From Cellulomonas humilata (GTDB lineage: Bacteria; Actinomycetota; Actinomycetes; Actinomycetales; Cellulomonadaceae): a DNA stretch of 64,000 bases. This document shows, in pieces, positions 26,206 to 35,602 of this stretch (the stretch's first letter is position 1; each line of letters starts with the position of its first letter). The notes beneath the pieces are model-generated. The model did not search any database, was not told where the DNA came from, and worked only from the letters and a program-made list of their open reading frames with translations. The position numbers and the translations under genes are program-made. The stretch covers positions 62,001 through 126,000 of the forward strand of contig NZ_JAUSVB010000003.1 of assembly GCF_030814415.1 (NCBI RefSeq), written 5' to 3'.

Positions 26206-29200
26206 GAGCCCGCCAGCAGGTCGGAGAGGGCGACGACGAGCGCGGCCGGCGGGCGCCACGACACGACGCCGAACGGGACGCCGTCGACGGACGGGGTGGT
26301 CGGGCCGGCCATCCCGCGGAGGAACAGGTACAGCCCGCCGCCGAGGTGCGACGCCGGGTCGTAGTCCGGGAGCCGCCAGCGCAGGTAGCGGTGCAGCGCC
26401 GCGGAGTACAGGAGGAGCTGCAGCGGGTAGTGGGCGTCCATCATCGCGGCGAGCGTCGACGACGGGCGGTAGTGCCACAGGGTGAGCGGTTCGTCGAACG
26501 TGCCGAGGCGGTTCGTCTTGTAGTCGACGACGAGGTAGCGGTGCCCGCCCGGCGCGTCGGCCGGGACGCGCAGTACCGCGTCGATGGAGCCCGTCAGGTA
26601 CCCGCGCAGGCTGGTGGTGGAGAGGGAGTCGAGGTGGTCGGCGTAGGGGGCGAACGGGTCGTCCGCAGGCAGGTGCGTGCGCAGCAGGCCGGCGACGTCG
26701 CGGACGGTCGTGGCGGCTCGGCGGGAGCCTGTGTCGCCGCCTGCGAGCGGGAGCTCGAAGTCGAGCTCGGCGAGGCGGTCACGCGGGCTGATCTCGGCGA
26801 GAGACAGGTCGCCGGCCAGGGGGCTGAGCGGGGTGTGCAGTGACGGGAGCAGCGCCGATGCCGTCGCCGCCGGGTCGGTCGCCAGCAACGCGCCCGCCTC
26901 GACGCAGCGGGCCGTGAGCTCGGTGACCAGGTCCGCGGCGCTCGTGTCGACGAGCTCCAGCACGCGGTGGGCGAAGGTGCCGAAGGTGGTGCCGGACGGC
27001 AGGTCGGCCATCGGGGAGGGGATGTCGCGGCCGAGGTCGTCGGCGGTGTCGGCGGTGACCGGGGTGCCGGTCGCGCCGTCGGGTTCGTCCTGCACCCCGG
27101 GCGACTCCGGCTCGCTCCCGACGCGACCGCTGTCGTGCGCGGCGGTCGTGAGCGCCGAGTACGAGGTCCGGCGCCACACCACGTCGGGCCGTCGATCGAG
27201 CGTCGCTGCGCGCAGGTCCACGGCCGGCATCGCGGGTGGTGCCCAGGGGCCGGCCGGCGTCGCGGCCGTCACGACCTCGACCTCGAGGGTGTCGGTCGCG
27301 AGAGCCCGCAGCGCGGCCGTCGCCACCGCGTCGGTCGTCGACCTCACCAGCTCGGCGGGGTTCCCGTCGGCGTCGCGCTTGCTGAGCAGGAGCCGCGTCA
27401 GGGCGCCGCGGGGGGAGTTCGCCGACGGTGCCCACCACGCGACGACCTGGCTGGTGGCGCGCGTCAGGGCGACGTACGCGAGGCGCAGACCCTCGCCGTC
27501 ATCGGCTGCAGCACCGGCCGCGCGGGCCTCGTCGTACCCCGGGCTGCCCTTGCCGCCGACGTGCAGCAGCCGGACGTCGGCGCTGTCGTACCCGATGGTC
27601 GCGGGGCTGGGGGGCGAGTACTTGTCCCAGAGGAACGGCACGAGCACGACGGGGAACTGCAGCCCCTTGCTCGCGTGCACGGTGATGACCTGGACGGCCG
27701 CGGTGTCGGTCTCGAGGCGTCGGCTGCGCTCCTCCGCGTAGTCCTGGCCGGCCTCGTCGACCCGGGCACGCAACCACTCGAGCAGTGCCGCCGCGCCGAG
27801 CCCGTCGTCCGTCGCGGCCGCGTGCAGCGCCTCGCCGACGTGCCGGACGTCGGTCAGCCGGCGCTCGCCGTCCGGCAGACGCACCAGCCGCTCGCGCAGG
27901 CCCGCGGCGGCGGTGGCCTCCAGCAGGGACGCGACGCCGTGGTCGTCGAGCACGCGCGACCACGTGCGCAGCAGGTCGGCGAGCTGGTCGCGACGCTCGT
28001 CGGACGCCTCCGCCAGCTCGGACGTGGTCCAGCCGACGAACGGGGTGAGCGCGGCGGCCGACACGAAGCCACCGACGCCGGGGCGCGCCAGCGCCGACAG
28101 CAGGACCAGCCAGTCACGGGCCGACGGTGTCGCGAAGACGCTGGAGAGCATCGAGATGACGGCCGGCACGCCGACGGACGCCAGCGCACGCTGCACGGCG
28201 ACGGCATCCCGGTTGACGCGGGTGAGCACCGCGATGTCGCCCGGCTCGACCGACCGCCAGCCGTCGTCGTCGGCCAGCTGCTCCTCGCCCAGCGTGCGCA
28301 GGACCTGCGCGGCAACGTCCGCGTACACGAGCTCGCGGACCTTGCCGACGGGCGGGTTGGCCGTGCCGTCCGCCGCGCCCAGGGCCGCCCGGGTGATCTG
28401 CCGGACGCGCACGGCCGGTCCGCCACGCAGGCGCCGACCCGTCCGCGCGGGCTCGATCGGGTGGACCACGATGCGGTGATCGCCCAGCGCGGTGCCGGAC
28501 AGGATCGGTGCGAGCCCGTCGAGGACGTCCGGATCGGCCCGCCAGTTGCGGTGCAGCGTCTGGGTGGACGCCACGGCACGGGCGCGCAGGTACGTGGCGA
28601 CGTCGGCGCCGCGGAACCGGTAGACGGCCTGCTTCGGGTCCCCGATGAGCACGAGGGTCCGGTGCCCGTGGAACGCGGTCCGCAGGATGTCCCACTGGAC
28701 CGGGTCGGTGTCCTGGAACTCGTCGACCATGACGATGCGGTACCGCGAGCGGACCCGTTCCCCGGCGGCGGGTCCCGTCTCCGGGTCGGTCAGCGCGTCG
28801 CGGAGCAGCACCAGCAGGTCGTCGTAGTCGAGCACCCGCAGCGCGCGCTTGCGCCGCAGGAGCTCGCGGCGGGCGGCCGTGGCCAGGCCGTACGAGTCAC
28901 GTGCCCGCGCCGACGTCGCGTCGGCAGGTTCCAGCGTCGCGGCGGCGTCGCTGATCGCCTCGTGCGCGATGGTGCGGGCGTCCTGCACGGACAGCGTCGG
29001 GGAGTCCGTGGACGCGTACTTGCGCAGGTAGAGGTCGTCGACCACCTCCGCCTCCAGGGACGCGATGTCCGGGACCAGCCGCGCGTCGGGCTCGACGTCA
29101 CCGAGCGTGCCCAGCGACGTGAGCATCTGCTGGCAGAAGCCGTGCGTGGTGGTGATCGTCGCGGCGTCGAGCTCCGCGAGCGCCACCGCGAGGCGTTGCG

Positions 29201-29495
29201 CCCGGGCGCTGCGGTCGGTGCCGGCCAGCAGGGTGATGACCGGGTCTGCGGAGACCGTGCCGCTCCGGAGTGCGCGCTCGACCTCGACCAGGCGCTCGCG
29301 GACGCGTTCGCGCAGCTCGGAGGTGGCCAGCCGGCCGAACGTCACGAGCATGAGCTCGGGCAGGCGCGCGACGCCCTCGGCGACGTACCGGGCGGTCAGC
29401 GACGCGATCGTCGTCGTCTTGCCCGTGCCCGCGCTGGCCTCCAGCACCACGGTGCCCTGCGGAAGAGGGCCGCACACGTCGAACGGCTCGATCAT
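26202..29495 (-). CDS. recB: Exodeoxyribonuclease V subunit RecB (helicase-nuclease)
   Basis: Protein of 1097 aa. N-terminal UvrD-like SF1A helicase: LEASAGTGKTTTIASL (motif I), VMVDEFQDTDPVQW (motif II), GDPKQAVYRFRGAD (motif III) and VITVHASKGLQFPVVLVP (motif V). The C-terminal nuclease of the RecB/PD-(D/E)XK type has GSIDAVLRV followed by LVVDYKTNRLG. With RecC and RecD it processes double-strand breaks and degrades linear foreign DNA. The start overlaps the recC stop (ATGA, 29492-29495). Confidence 0.95.
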   Translation of the reverse strand: MIEPFDVCGPLPQGTVVLEASAGTGKTTTIASLTARYVAEGVARLPELMLVTFGRLATSELRERVRERLVEVERALRSGTVSADPVITLLAGTDRSARAQRLAVALAELDAATITTTHGFCQQMLTSLGTLGDVEPDARLVPDIASLEAEVVDDLYLRKYASTDSPTLSVQDARTIAHEAISDAAATLEPADATSARARDSYGLATAARRELLRRKRALRVLDYDDLLVLLRDALTDPETGPAAGERVRSRYRIVMVDEFQDTDPVQWDILRTAFHGHRTLVLIGDPKQAVYRFRGADVATYLRARAVASTQTLHRNWRADPDVLDGLAPILSGTALGDHRIVVHPIEPARTGRRLRGGPAVRVRQITRAALGAADGTANPPVGKVRELVYADVAAQVLRTLGEEQLADDDGWRSVEPGDIAVLTRVNRDAVAVQRALASVGVPAVISMLSSVFATPSARDWLVLLSALARPGVGGFVSAAALTPFVGWTTSELAEASDERRDQLADLLRTWSRVLDDHGVASLLEATAAAGLRERLVRLPDGERRLTDVRHVGEALHAAATDDGLGAAALLEWLRARVDEAGQDYAEERSRRLETDTAAVQVITVHASKGLQFPVVLVPFLWDKYSPPSPATIGYDSADVRLLHVGGKGSPGYDEARAAGAAADDGEGLRLAYVALTRATSQVVAWWAPSANSPRGALTRLLLSKRDADGNPAELVRSTTDAVATAALRALATDTLEVEVVTAATPAGPWAPPAMPAVDLRAATLDRRPDVVWRRTSYSALTTAAHDSGRVGSEPESPGVQDEPDGATGTPVTADTADDLGRDIPSPMADLPSGTTFGTFAHRVLELVDTSAADLVTELTARCVEAGALLATDPAATASALLPSLHTPLSPLAGDLSLAEISPRDRLAELDFELPLAGGDTGSRRAATTVRDVAGLLRTHLPADDPFAPYADHLDSLSTTSLRGYLTGSIDAVLRVPADAPGGHRYLVVDYKTNRLGTFDEPLTLWHYRPSSTLAAMMDAHYPLQLLLYSAALHRYLRWRLPDYDPASHLGGGLYLFLRGMAGPTTPSVDGVPFGVVSWRPPAALVVALSDLLAGS

Positions 29496-32400
29496 CCGAC
29501 CTCCTCGTGCGCGATGAGGTCGGACCAGAGGGCCATGGACAGCGCGCCGAAGCGCGTGGACTCCGGACCGGTGACCTTCTCGACGAGCAACCGGTCGAAC
29601 CTGACGGGGTCGCCGAACGCGAGCAGGTGGTAGTCGTCGACGGCCTCGAACCCACCACGTCCCGCGGCCGCGTCCTCGGCGGTCCCGAGCTCCGTGCGCG
29701 CGCTGGTCAGCGCGTCCGCCTCGTCGCCACCGCCGGTGCGCGGGTGGGCGTACGCCAGGCTCGTCGCCAGCGGCAGGGGGAGCGGGCCGCACATGGCCTC
29801 GTCGTGGAGAGTGACGAGCCGGCGCAGGATCTCGTGGGGCTGCTCGGGAGCGACGAGCCGGGCGACGCGCGACGGGCGGACCTGCCCGCGACCGACCGTC
29901 ACCGCCTCGAAGGTGCGGTCGGGGAACGCCGCCGACAGCGCGAGCAGCTGCACCCACGCGCGCAGGCGGTGCTTGGCGCCGAGCCGGGAGAAGACCGTGC
30001 GGACCAGGACGTCGCCGTGCACGCCGTTGACCGTGCCCGTGAGCACGCGTCCGTCCTGCAGCGGGATCGTGACGTCGATGCTCGTCGCGGGCTCGACCAG
30101 GTACCTCGCCGATGCCGCGAGCAGCGGCTCGACCTGCCCACGGATCTGCTGGAGCGTGACGCCGCCGAGCGTGGACGGCGGCATGTGACCGCGGCGCCGT
30201 TCGGCCGCGCCGGCGTCGTCGAGGGAGATGCCGTCCAGCGCGGCCTGCAGCAGCCGGTCGCCGACGGCCCAGCGGTCGAGGCCGCCCAGCTCCAGGGGGA
30301 GCCGGTCGTCGAGCTGCGGCTCGTCGCCGGGCAGGGTCGCGCCGAGCCGGGTCCGGATGAACGCCCGCACCGGGTGCTCCAGGGTGGACGCCAGGTCCTC
30401 GAGGTCGAGGTGGTCGCTCTCCGGAGGGTCCAGCCGCGTCGGTTGGTCGGGCGCGTCAGCCCGGCGTCGGGTGAGCGCCGCGGCGAGGTCGAGCACGTCG
30501 AAGCTGAACGGTTCGGCCCGGCCCAGCCTGCCCGCCACGAAGTTGCGCTCGTCGACGGTCTGGAGCGGGTGGTGGACCACCTGGTCTCGCGCGGTCCTGC
30601 CCTCGGGGTAGGTGACGGCACCGTCGAGGGCGTCGAGCAGCTCGCCGACGGGGACCGCGGGCGGTTGCGTCGCGCCGGTGCGCTCGTCGGCCCCCGAGTA
30701 CACGACGACCAGGTGCTGCTGCGCGCTCGTCACCGCGTCGAGGAACAGCTGACGGTCCTCCTGGCGTGCGTCACGCTCACCGACGAGCGGGTCGCGCGCG
30801 AGGACGTCGTCGCCGTCGCGGCCGGACCCGCGCGGGAACGCGCCGTCGTCCATCCCGAGCAGCGCGACCACCCGGTGCGGCACCGCGCGCATCGGCGCGA
30901 GCGAGCACACCGTGAGCGCGCCCGTGCGGAAGTTCGCCCGGGTCGGCCGCCCGGCCAGGTGCGGCTCGAGCAGCGCGACGACGTCCGCGAGGCGCAGCGT
31001 GGTGCTCGTCGCGGTCCGCACGGCGTCGATGGCCCGGGCGGCCTCCGCCTGCTGCCAGCGATCGGCCGGGGCGACGTCGGTGAGCAGGTGGACGGCGCGG
31101 TCGAGCGAGCGGAACCACTCGGTGGCGGGGCGCGCCCCGGCGAGCTCGTGGAGGGTCGCGGTGAGCCGGTCGACGAACTCCGCCAGCCGCCCGACCAGGT
31201 CCACGTCGCTCGAGCCGACGTCGTCGACGGGCAGGACGGTGCCGACGAAGCGCTGGTCCTCCTCGGCCATCGCCACCCCGAGCAGGAGCCGGTCCAGCGC
31301 GGTCGCCCACGTTCCCTGCGGGAGTGAGCCCAGCTGGTAGCGCTCGCGCCGCGAGACGTCCTCGCCCCACCGCACCCCCGACTCCAGCGCCCACGCCCGC
31401 ACGCGGTCGAGCTCCTCGTCGTCGAAGCCGAACCGTCGGCGGACCGGCGCCTGGCCGGCGAGGTCGACCACCGCCGACGCCCCGACGCGCGAGTCGGCGA
31501 GCTCCAGCAGGGTCGCGACGACGGCGAGGACCGGGTTGGCGCTCCGCGGTGCACGGTCCGCGATCCGCACCCGCAGCGTGCGGCCGGGGTGCTCGGGGGC
31601 TCCGTCGTCGACCCCGGCCGCCGGCCCGAACGCGGCCTCCACCAGCGGCGCGAACGTCTCGACGTCCGGGCACATCACGATCACGTCGCGCGGTTCGAGG
31701 GTGGCGTCGTCCGCGAGCAGGCCGACGATCACCTCGCGCAGGACCTCGACCTGGCGTGACCGGCCATGGCAGGCGTGGACCTGGACCGACCGGTCGCTCG
31801 GTGTGGCGTCGTGCTTCGGGCCGGTGGCGAGATCGTCGGCGATCCGGTCCTGGAGGGCGCCGAGCGACGTGTCCGGCCGTGGTGAGGACGGGAGGATCGC
31901 GATCTCGCGGTCGAGCCGCAGGACGCGCCTCGCGAGCTCGGTCGCGTCGCCCGCCATCGAGGCGAGCAACGGGTGCGTCGCCGGTGTCGGCACGTCGGAC
32001 CGTCGGATCGATCCGCTCGGGGTCAGCCCTCTCCAGAGCGCGAGCGACGGTTGCGGCAGCCACAGGTGGACCTCGCGATGCTCCGCGAGGGCGTCGAGCA
32101 CCCGCAGGTGGCCCTCCGGGAGCGCGGTCGCGCCGAAGACCGAGAGCCGTGCCGGCAGGTCGACGACCGCCGGGTCGGCTCTCAGCCGTTCCACCGCCGC
32201 CTCGAGCCGCTCCGCCGGCGACGGCTCGTCGACTGCGTCGCGGACCTCCCGCCACAGGCGCGGCTGCCAGAGGAGATCGTCGGGGAGGGGTGCGCCGAGA
32301 CCGTCCTCGTCGCGCCCGTCCGCCCACGCGCGCAGCATCTCCGGGCGCTGTACGTCGTACGTGCCGAACAAGCGGGCGACTCGCTGGGCCAGCCGGAACC

Positions 32401-32815
32401 GGCGACCGCGGCGCACCTCGTCCTGGTCGTCACCGAGATAGCGGCTCACCGTGCGGAGCCAGTCGGCTCCGTGCTGGGCGTCGATCGCCGCCAGGACGTG
32501 CCAAGGAAGCTCGGCCGGGCTCCACGGATCCTCGTCGGCGGTCGTGGCGAGCGCGTCGCCCACCAGCCGGTGCGGTGACGGGAACAACACGTTCGCGCAG
32601 ATGCCGTCCCCCGCGGCCGTGCCCAGCCGGTGGGAGAGCCGCTGCGCGACCCAGCGCTCCACGCCGCGCGTGGGGACCGCGACGACGTCGGGCGCGAACG
32701 GGTCGGCAGGGACGGTCGCGAGGACGTCCGCCAACGCGTCGACGAGGACGTCCGTGCGCTCCGCGACGTGCACGCGCAGGCCCGAGGCGGTCGACGTCGA
32801 CTCGGCCTGGGTCAC
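29492..32815 (-). CDS. recC: Exodeoxyribonuclease V subunit RecC
   Basis: Protein of about 1107 aa from GTG 32815; the frame opens at GTG 32857 (1121 aa) and GTG 32824, and no ribosome site decides among them. Opens with the RecC-type G-L-R-V-H-V-A-E-R-T-D lead and VPTRGVERWVAQRLSHRLG, contains the dead-helicase CHGRSRQVEVLRE and RVVALLGMDDGAFPR regions typical of RecC, and ends in a RecB-like degenerate domain. RecC scans for Chi-like sequence in the holoenzyme. First gene of the recCBD operon. Confidence 0.93.
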   Translation of the reverse strand: MTQAESTSTASGLRVHVAERTDVLVDALADVLATVPADPFAPDVVAVPTRGVERWVAQRLSHRLGTAAGDGICANVLFPSPHRLVGDALATTADEDPWSPAELPWHVLAAIDAQHGADWLRTVSRYLGDDQDEVRRGRRFRLAQRVARLFGTYDVQRPEMLRAWADGRDEDGLGAPLPDDLLWQPRLWREVRDAVDEPSPAERLEAAVERLRADPAVVDLPARLSVFGATALPEGHLRVLDALAEHREVHLWLPQPSLALWRGLTPSGSIRRSDVPTPATHPLLASMAGDATELARRVLRLDREIAILPSSPRPDTSLGALQDRIADDLATGPKHDATPSDRSVQVHACHGRSRQVEVLREVIVGLLADDATLEPRDVIVMCPDVETFAPLVEAAFGPAAGVDDGAPEHPGRTLRVRIADRAPRSANPVLAVVATLLELADSRVGASAVVDLAGQAPVRRRFGFDDEELDRVRAWALESGVRWGEDVSRRERYQLGSLPQGTWATALDRLLLGVAMAEEDQRFVGTVLPVDDVGSSDVDLVGRLAEFVDRLTATLHELAGARPATEWFRSLDRAVHLLTDVAPADRWQQAEAARAIDAVRTATSTTLRLADVVALLEPHLAGRPTRANFRTGALTVCSLAPMRAVPHRVVALLGMDDGAFPRGSGRDGDDVLARDPLVGERDARQEDRQLFLDAVTSAQQHLVVVYSGADERTGATQPPAVPVGELLDALDGAVTYPEGRTARDQVVHHPLQTVDERNFVAGRLGRAEPFSFDVLDLAAALTRRRADAPDQPTRLDPPESDHLDLEDLASTLEHPVRAFIRTRLGATLPGDEPQLDDRLPLELGGLDRWAVGDRLLQAALDGISLDDAGAAERRRGHMPPSTLGGVTLQQIRGQVEPLLAASARYLVEPATSIDVTIPLQDGRVLTGTVNGVHGDVLVRTVFSRLGAKHRLRAWVQLLALSAAFPDRTFEAVTVGRGQVRPSRVARLVAPEQPHEILRRLVTLHDEAMCGPLPLPLATSLAYAHPRTGGGDEADALTSARTELGTAEDAAAGRGGFEAVDDYHLLAFGDPVRFDRLLVEKVTGPESTRFGALSMALWSDLIAHEEVG

Positions 32816-32891
32816 GCTCGGCACTCTAGCGACGACACCACGACGGGCAGAGGTCACTCCGCTCGTTGTGGATCACCTGGCCCTTTCGGGC

Positions 32892-33392
32892 TCAGGTCAC
32901 GGGGCCGGTACGCCTCTCCTCGGCGACGACGGGATTCGTGGGCCTCTCCTCGGCGACCGGGGAGCTGGTGGGCCGCTCGTCGACGACGACCGGGTTGGTG
33001 GTTCGCTCCTCGACGGCAACCGGGTTGGCGGGCCGCTCCTCGGTGACCACGTCCGGGTCGATGCGGTCCGCCGTGCTCAACCGCTCGTCCAGCTCGGACC
33101 GTGCGCCGCTCGCCTCGGCGGTGCGAGCCTGAGCCTCGGTCTGCAACGCGGCGGCGTCGGCTGCCCGGGCGTCGGCCTCGGCCTGCGCCAGTCGTGCTTG
33201 GGCGTCCAGCCGGGCGGCCTCAGCCTCGCGGCGCTCGACCTCGACCTGGTCGGCGGCGGCCTTCTCGCGGATCTCCTGGGCGCGTGCGCGTTCGGCGTCG
33301 GCCCGGCGTGACCCGCTGCGTCGGCTCAGGACGACGGCCGCGACGATCAGCAGGACGACGGCGACGACGATGATGATCCAGACGGTGTCCAT
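32892..33392 (-). CDS. Membrane-anchored coiled-coil protein with repetitive acidic tail
   Basis: Protein of 166 aa from ATG 33392 with GGAGGAG 4 bases upstream. Residues 4-23 are one membrane helix; 24-112 form a charged Ala/Glu/Arg/Gln coiled coil; 113-166 are five 10-residue repeats of the form V-V-x-E-E-R-P-T-N-P. The orientation is probably N-out with the coiled coil in the cytoplasm (positive residues follow the helix). Resembles small actinobacterial membrane-curvature or scaffold proteins, but I recognise no named family. It lies 77 bases upstream of recC and reads in the same direction, but ends before it; co-transcription is possible. Confidence 0.75.
   Translation of the reverse strand: MDTVWIIIVVAVVLLIVAAVVLSRRSGSRRADAERARAQEIREKAAADQVEVERREAEAARLDAQARLAQAEADARAADAAALQTEAQARTAEASGARSELDERLSTADRIDPDVVTEERPANPVAVEERTTNPVVVDERPTSSPVAEERPTNPVVAEERRTGPVT
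32901..33050 (-). repeat. Five 30-bp tandem repeats encoding V-x-E-E-R-P-T-N-P units
   Basis: Five consecutive 30-base units encode VVTEERPANP, VAVEERTTNP, VVVDERPTSS, PVAEERPTNP and VVAEERRTGP. The copies are diverged at DNA level but keep the E-E-R-x-T/A-x-P core, so they are under some selection rather than freshly expanded. Confidence 0.8.
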
Positions 33393-33491
33393 GGTTCTCC
33401 TCCTCGGAGCTCGACCCCCCGCGGTCGATTGGACTGCCGTCCGGGATCACTCGCAACCGGGGGAGCCTGCTCGCCGAGTGCACCGACGCGT

Positions 33492-33692
33492 TCAGCGGTA
33501 GATCGCGCGTGGGCCCCCGACGGGGTCGAGCTTCTCCGCCGCCCGCCGCAAGGTGGCTGCGACGTGCGGCCGCAGGCTGCTGCTGCGGCGTCGTCGCCGA
33601 GCCTGTTCCGGGAGCACCGGCGCATCCGGCATCGCCGAGTGCTGCAGGTTCCACGTGGCCCTCGCTCCGATGAACGCCAGTGCCTCGATCAT
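33492..33692 (-). CDS. Small basic protein, unknown function (66 aa)
   Basis: ATG 33692 is preceded by GCGGAGG with 5-base spacing, a good ribosome site. The product starts MIEALAFIGARATWNLQHS and has a basic middle (Q-A-R-R-R-R-R-S-S-S) and C-terminal amphipathic stretch. Divergent from the CGNR regulator, with the inverted repeat at 33703-33732 between them. No family recognised; reality supported by the ribosome site and position only. Confidence 0.5.
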   Translation of the reverse strand: MIEALAFIGARATWNLQHSAMPDAPVLPEQARRRRRSSSLRPHVAATLRRAAEKLDPVGGPRAIYR

Positions 33693-33702
33693 GATCGCCT
33701 CC

Positions 33703-33732
33703 GCTACCGGTGAAACGAGTTATACCGGTAGC
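33703..33732. promoter_or_regulatory. 9-bp inverted repeat in divergent promoter, candidate CGNR operator
   Basis: GCTACCGGT (33703-33711) and ACCGGTAGC (33724-33732) are perfectly complementary arms separated by 12 bases, and GCTACC recurs at 33742-33747. The stretch is notably AT-richer than its surroundings and lies between the 66-aa gene and the regulator at 33762. Autoregulation by the CGNR protein is inference. Confidence 0.5.
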
Positions 33733-33761
33733 CTACCTCTGCGCTACCATCAAAACAAGGT

Positions 33762-34400
33762 ATGCAGGAATCGGAGGTGGTGACGGTGGAGCGACTTCCC
33801 GAGCTCGTCGGTGGCGCACTGTGCCTCGACGTCGCGAACTCGGTGGACGGACGGGTCCTCGAGGTCCCGCTGGACTACCTCGCCACCTACGCCGACCTCG
33901 TCGACTGGGCGATGCGCGCCGGTGGCGTGTCCGCCGCGGAGGCGGGGGAGCTGCTGACCCGTGCGGACGCTGATCCCGAGGCCGCGAGGGACGAGCTGAT
34001 CCGCGCCCGGACGCTCCGGGAGTCCGTGTTCGCCCTCTTCTACGGGCACGCCACCGACGGAGTCGCCGACGCCGGTCACGTCGCAGCCGTGCAGGAGGCG
34101 TACACCGACGCGCTCCGGCACGGCCGACTCGCGCCCGGCGCCGCCGGTCTGCGCTGGACGTGGGAGCCCGACCTGCGGCTACCCCGCTGGCTCGTCGCGC
34201 AGTCGGCGATCGAGCTGGCGACGAGCGCCTCGCTCGGCCGGGTCAAGGCGTGCGCGTCGCAGGACGGCTGCCAGTACCTCTTCGTCGACACGTCGAAGAA
34301 CGGCAGCCGCCGGTGGTGCAGCATGACGGACTGCGGCAACCAGGCGAAGTCGAAGCGCCTCACCGCGCGGCGCCGCGCGGATCGCACCGGAGCCCGCTGA
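33762..34400 (+). CDS. CGNR zinc-finger / ABATE-domain regulator
   Basis: Protein of 212 aa. The N-terminal ABATE-type domain begins G-G-A-L-C-L-D-V-A-N-S-V (the characteristic F/L-D-x-x-N-T/S motif) and the C-terminal zinc finger reads CASQDGCQYLFVDTSKNGSR, then RWCSMTDCGNQAK, giving two Cys pairs and the name-giving C-G-N-x. Members are small stress-responsive transcription factors in actinobacteria. Start ATG 33762 has AAGG upstream; GTG 33780 is an alternative nearer the conserved region. Gap to the convergent thiolase gene is 5 bases. Confidence 0.88.
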   Translation: MQESEVVTVERLPELVGGALCLDVANSVDGRVLEVPLDYLATYADLVDWAMRAGGVSAAEAGELLTRADADPEAARDELIRARTLRESVFALFYGHATDGVADAGHVAAVQEAYTDALRHGRLAPGAAGLRWTWEPDLRLPRWLVAQSAIELATSASLGRVKACASQDGCQYLFVDTSKNGSRRWCSMTDCGNQAKSKRLTARRRADRTGAR

Positions 34401-34405
34401 GCCGC

Positions 34406-35602
34406 TCAGTCGCGTGAGATCAGCAGCGCCTCGCCCTGCCCGCCTCCGCCGCACAGGGCGACCGCCGCACGACCCTGGCCCCGCCGCGCCAGCTCCATCG
34501 CGGCGTGACCCGCAAGCCGTGCTCCCGAGGCCCCGATCGGGTGCCCGAGCGCGATCGCGCCGCCGTGGATGTTCGTCTGGTCCAGCGGGTACGCCAGGTC
34601 GTCCAGCGACTGCACGACGACGGACCCGAACGCCTCGTTGATCTCGAGCAGGTCGACGGAGTCCAGCGACCACCCGGCCCTGCCGAGGGCTGCCGAGATG
34701 GCTGCCGACGGCTGCGAGTGCAGGGAGTTGTCCGGCCCGGCCACCTGTCCCGACGCACCGACGGTCGCGAGCCAGGTCAGCCCGTGCGCCTCGGCGACCT
34801 CGCGGGCCGCCACCACGACAGCCGCGGCTCCGTCGGTCAAGGGAGAGGCGTTGCCCGCGGTGATGGTCCCGTCGGCGGAGAACGCCGGCCGCAGCGACGC
34901 CAGCGAGTCGACCGTCGTCTCGGGCCGGATCCCCTCGTCCAGGGCGACGACCACGGGCGCACCCCGCCGCTGCGGCACCTCGACCGGGACGATCTCCTCG
35001 GCGAACACCCCGGACTGCACCGCCGCAGCGGCGCGCCGGTGGCTCTCGACGGCGACCCGGTCCTGCGCCTCGCGGGCGATCGAGAGCACCTTGTTGCCGC
35101 GCTCGGTCGACGAGCCCATCGACTCGCGGTCGAACGCGTCGGTGAGCCCATCGAACGCCAGGGAATCGACGGCCTGGATGTCGCCGTAGGTCCACCCGCG
35201 ACGTGAGCCGGGGAGCAGGTGCGGTGCCTGGCTCATCGACTCCTGCCCGCCGGCGACCACCACGGAGGCCTCGCCGAGGCGGATCATGCGGGCCGCGTCG
35301 ATGATCGCGGTCAACCCGCTGAGGCAGACCTTGTTGATGGTCGTCGCGGGCACGGTCCACGGGAGCCCAGCAGCCACCGCTGCCTGGCGTGCGGGGTTCT
35401 GGCCGGCGCCGGCCTGGACGACCTGACCCATGAGGACCTGGTCGACGAGCGAGTCCGGGACGCCGGCGCGGTCGAGAGCGCCCCGGATCGCGACGGCCCC
35501 GAGGGCAGCGGCGGACAGCGACGACAACCCGCCGTTGAGGCGAGCCATCGGCGTCCGCGCGAACGACAGGATCACGACCTCGCGGTCGGTCGACACGCTC
35601 AT
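34406..35602 (-). CDS. Acetyl-CoA acetyltransferase (thiolase)
   Basis: Thiolase of 398 aa. Catalytic residues: nucleophile Cys93 in NKVCLSGL, His of [10 protein letters not shown] and Cys of CGGGGQGEA. It cleaves acetoacetyl-CoA to two acetyl-CoA (or condenses in reverse). Third gene of scoA-scoB-thiolase with 4-base overlap to scoB, so the likely job is to finish acetoacetate breakdown. A beta-ketoadipyl-CoA thiolase is a possible alternative given the CoA-transferase neighbours, but no other ketoadipate genes are near. Confidence 0.9.
   Translation of the reverse strand: MSVSTDREVVILSFARTPMARLNGGLSSLSAAALGAVAIRGALDRAGVPDSLVDQVLMGQVVQAGAGQNPARQAAVAAGLPWTVPATTINKVCLSGLTAIIDAARMIRLGEASVVVAGGQESMSQAPHLLPGSRRGWTYGDIQAVDSLAFDGLTDAFDRESMGSSTERGNKVLSIAREAQDRVAVESHRRAAAAVQSGVFAEEIVPVEVPQRRGAPVVVALDEGIRPETTVDSLASLRPAFSADGTITAGNASPLTDGAAAVVVAAREVAEAHGLTWLATVGASGQVAGPDNSLHSQPSAAISAALGRAGWSLDSVDLLEINEAFGSVVVQSLDDLAYPLDQTNIHGGAIALGHPIGASGARLAGHAAMELARRGQGRAAVALCGGGGQGEALLISRD

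Noticed and set aside
26967..29633. 888-codon plus-strand frame opposite recB
   Set aside because: Shadow of recB, whose helicase and nuclease motifs are intact on the minus strand.
33411..33428. TCGACC/GGTCGA inverted repeat upstream of the coiled-coil gene
   Set aside because: Only 6-bp arms of a motif that is frequent by chance in this GC-rich DNA.
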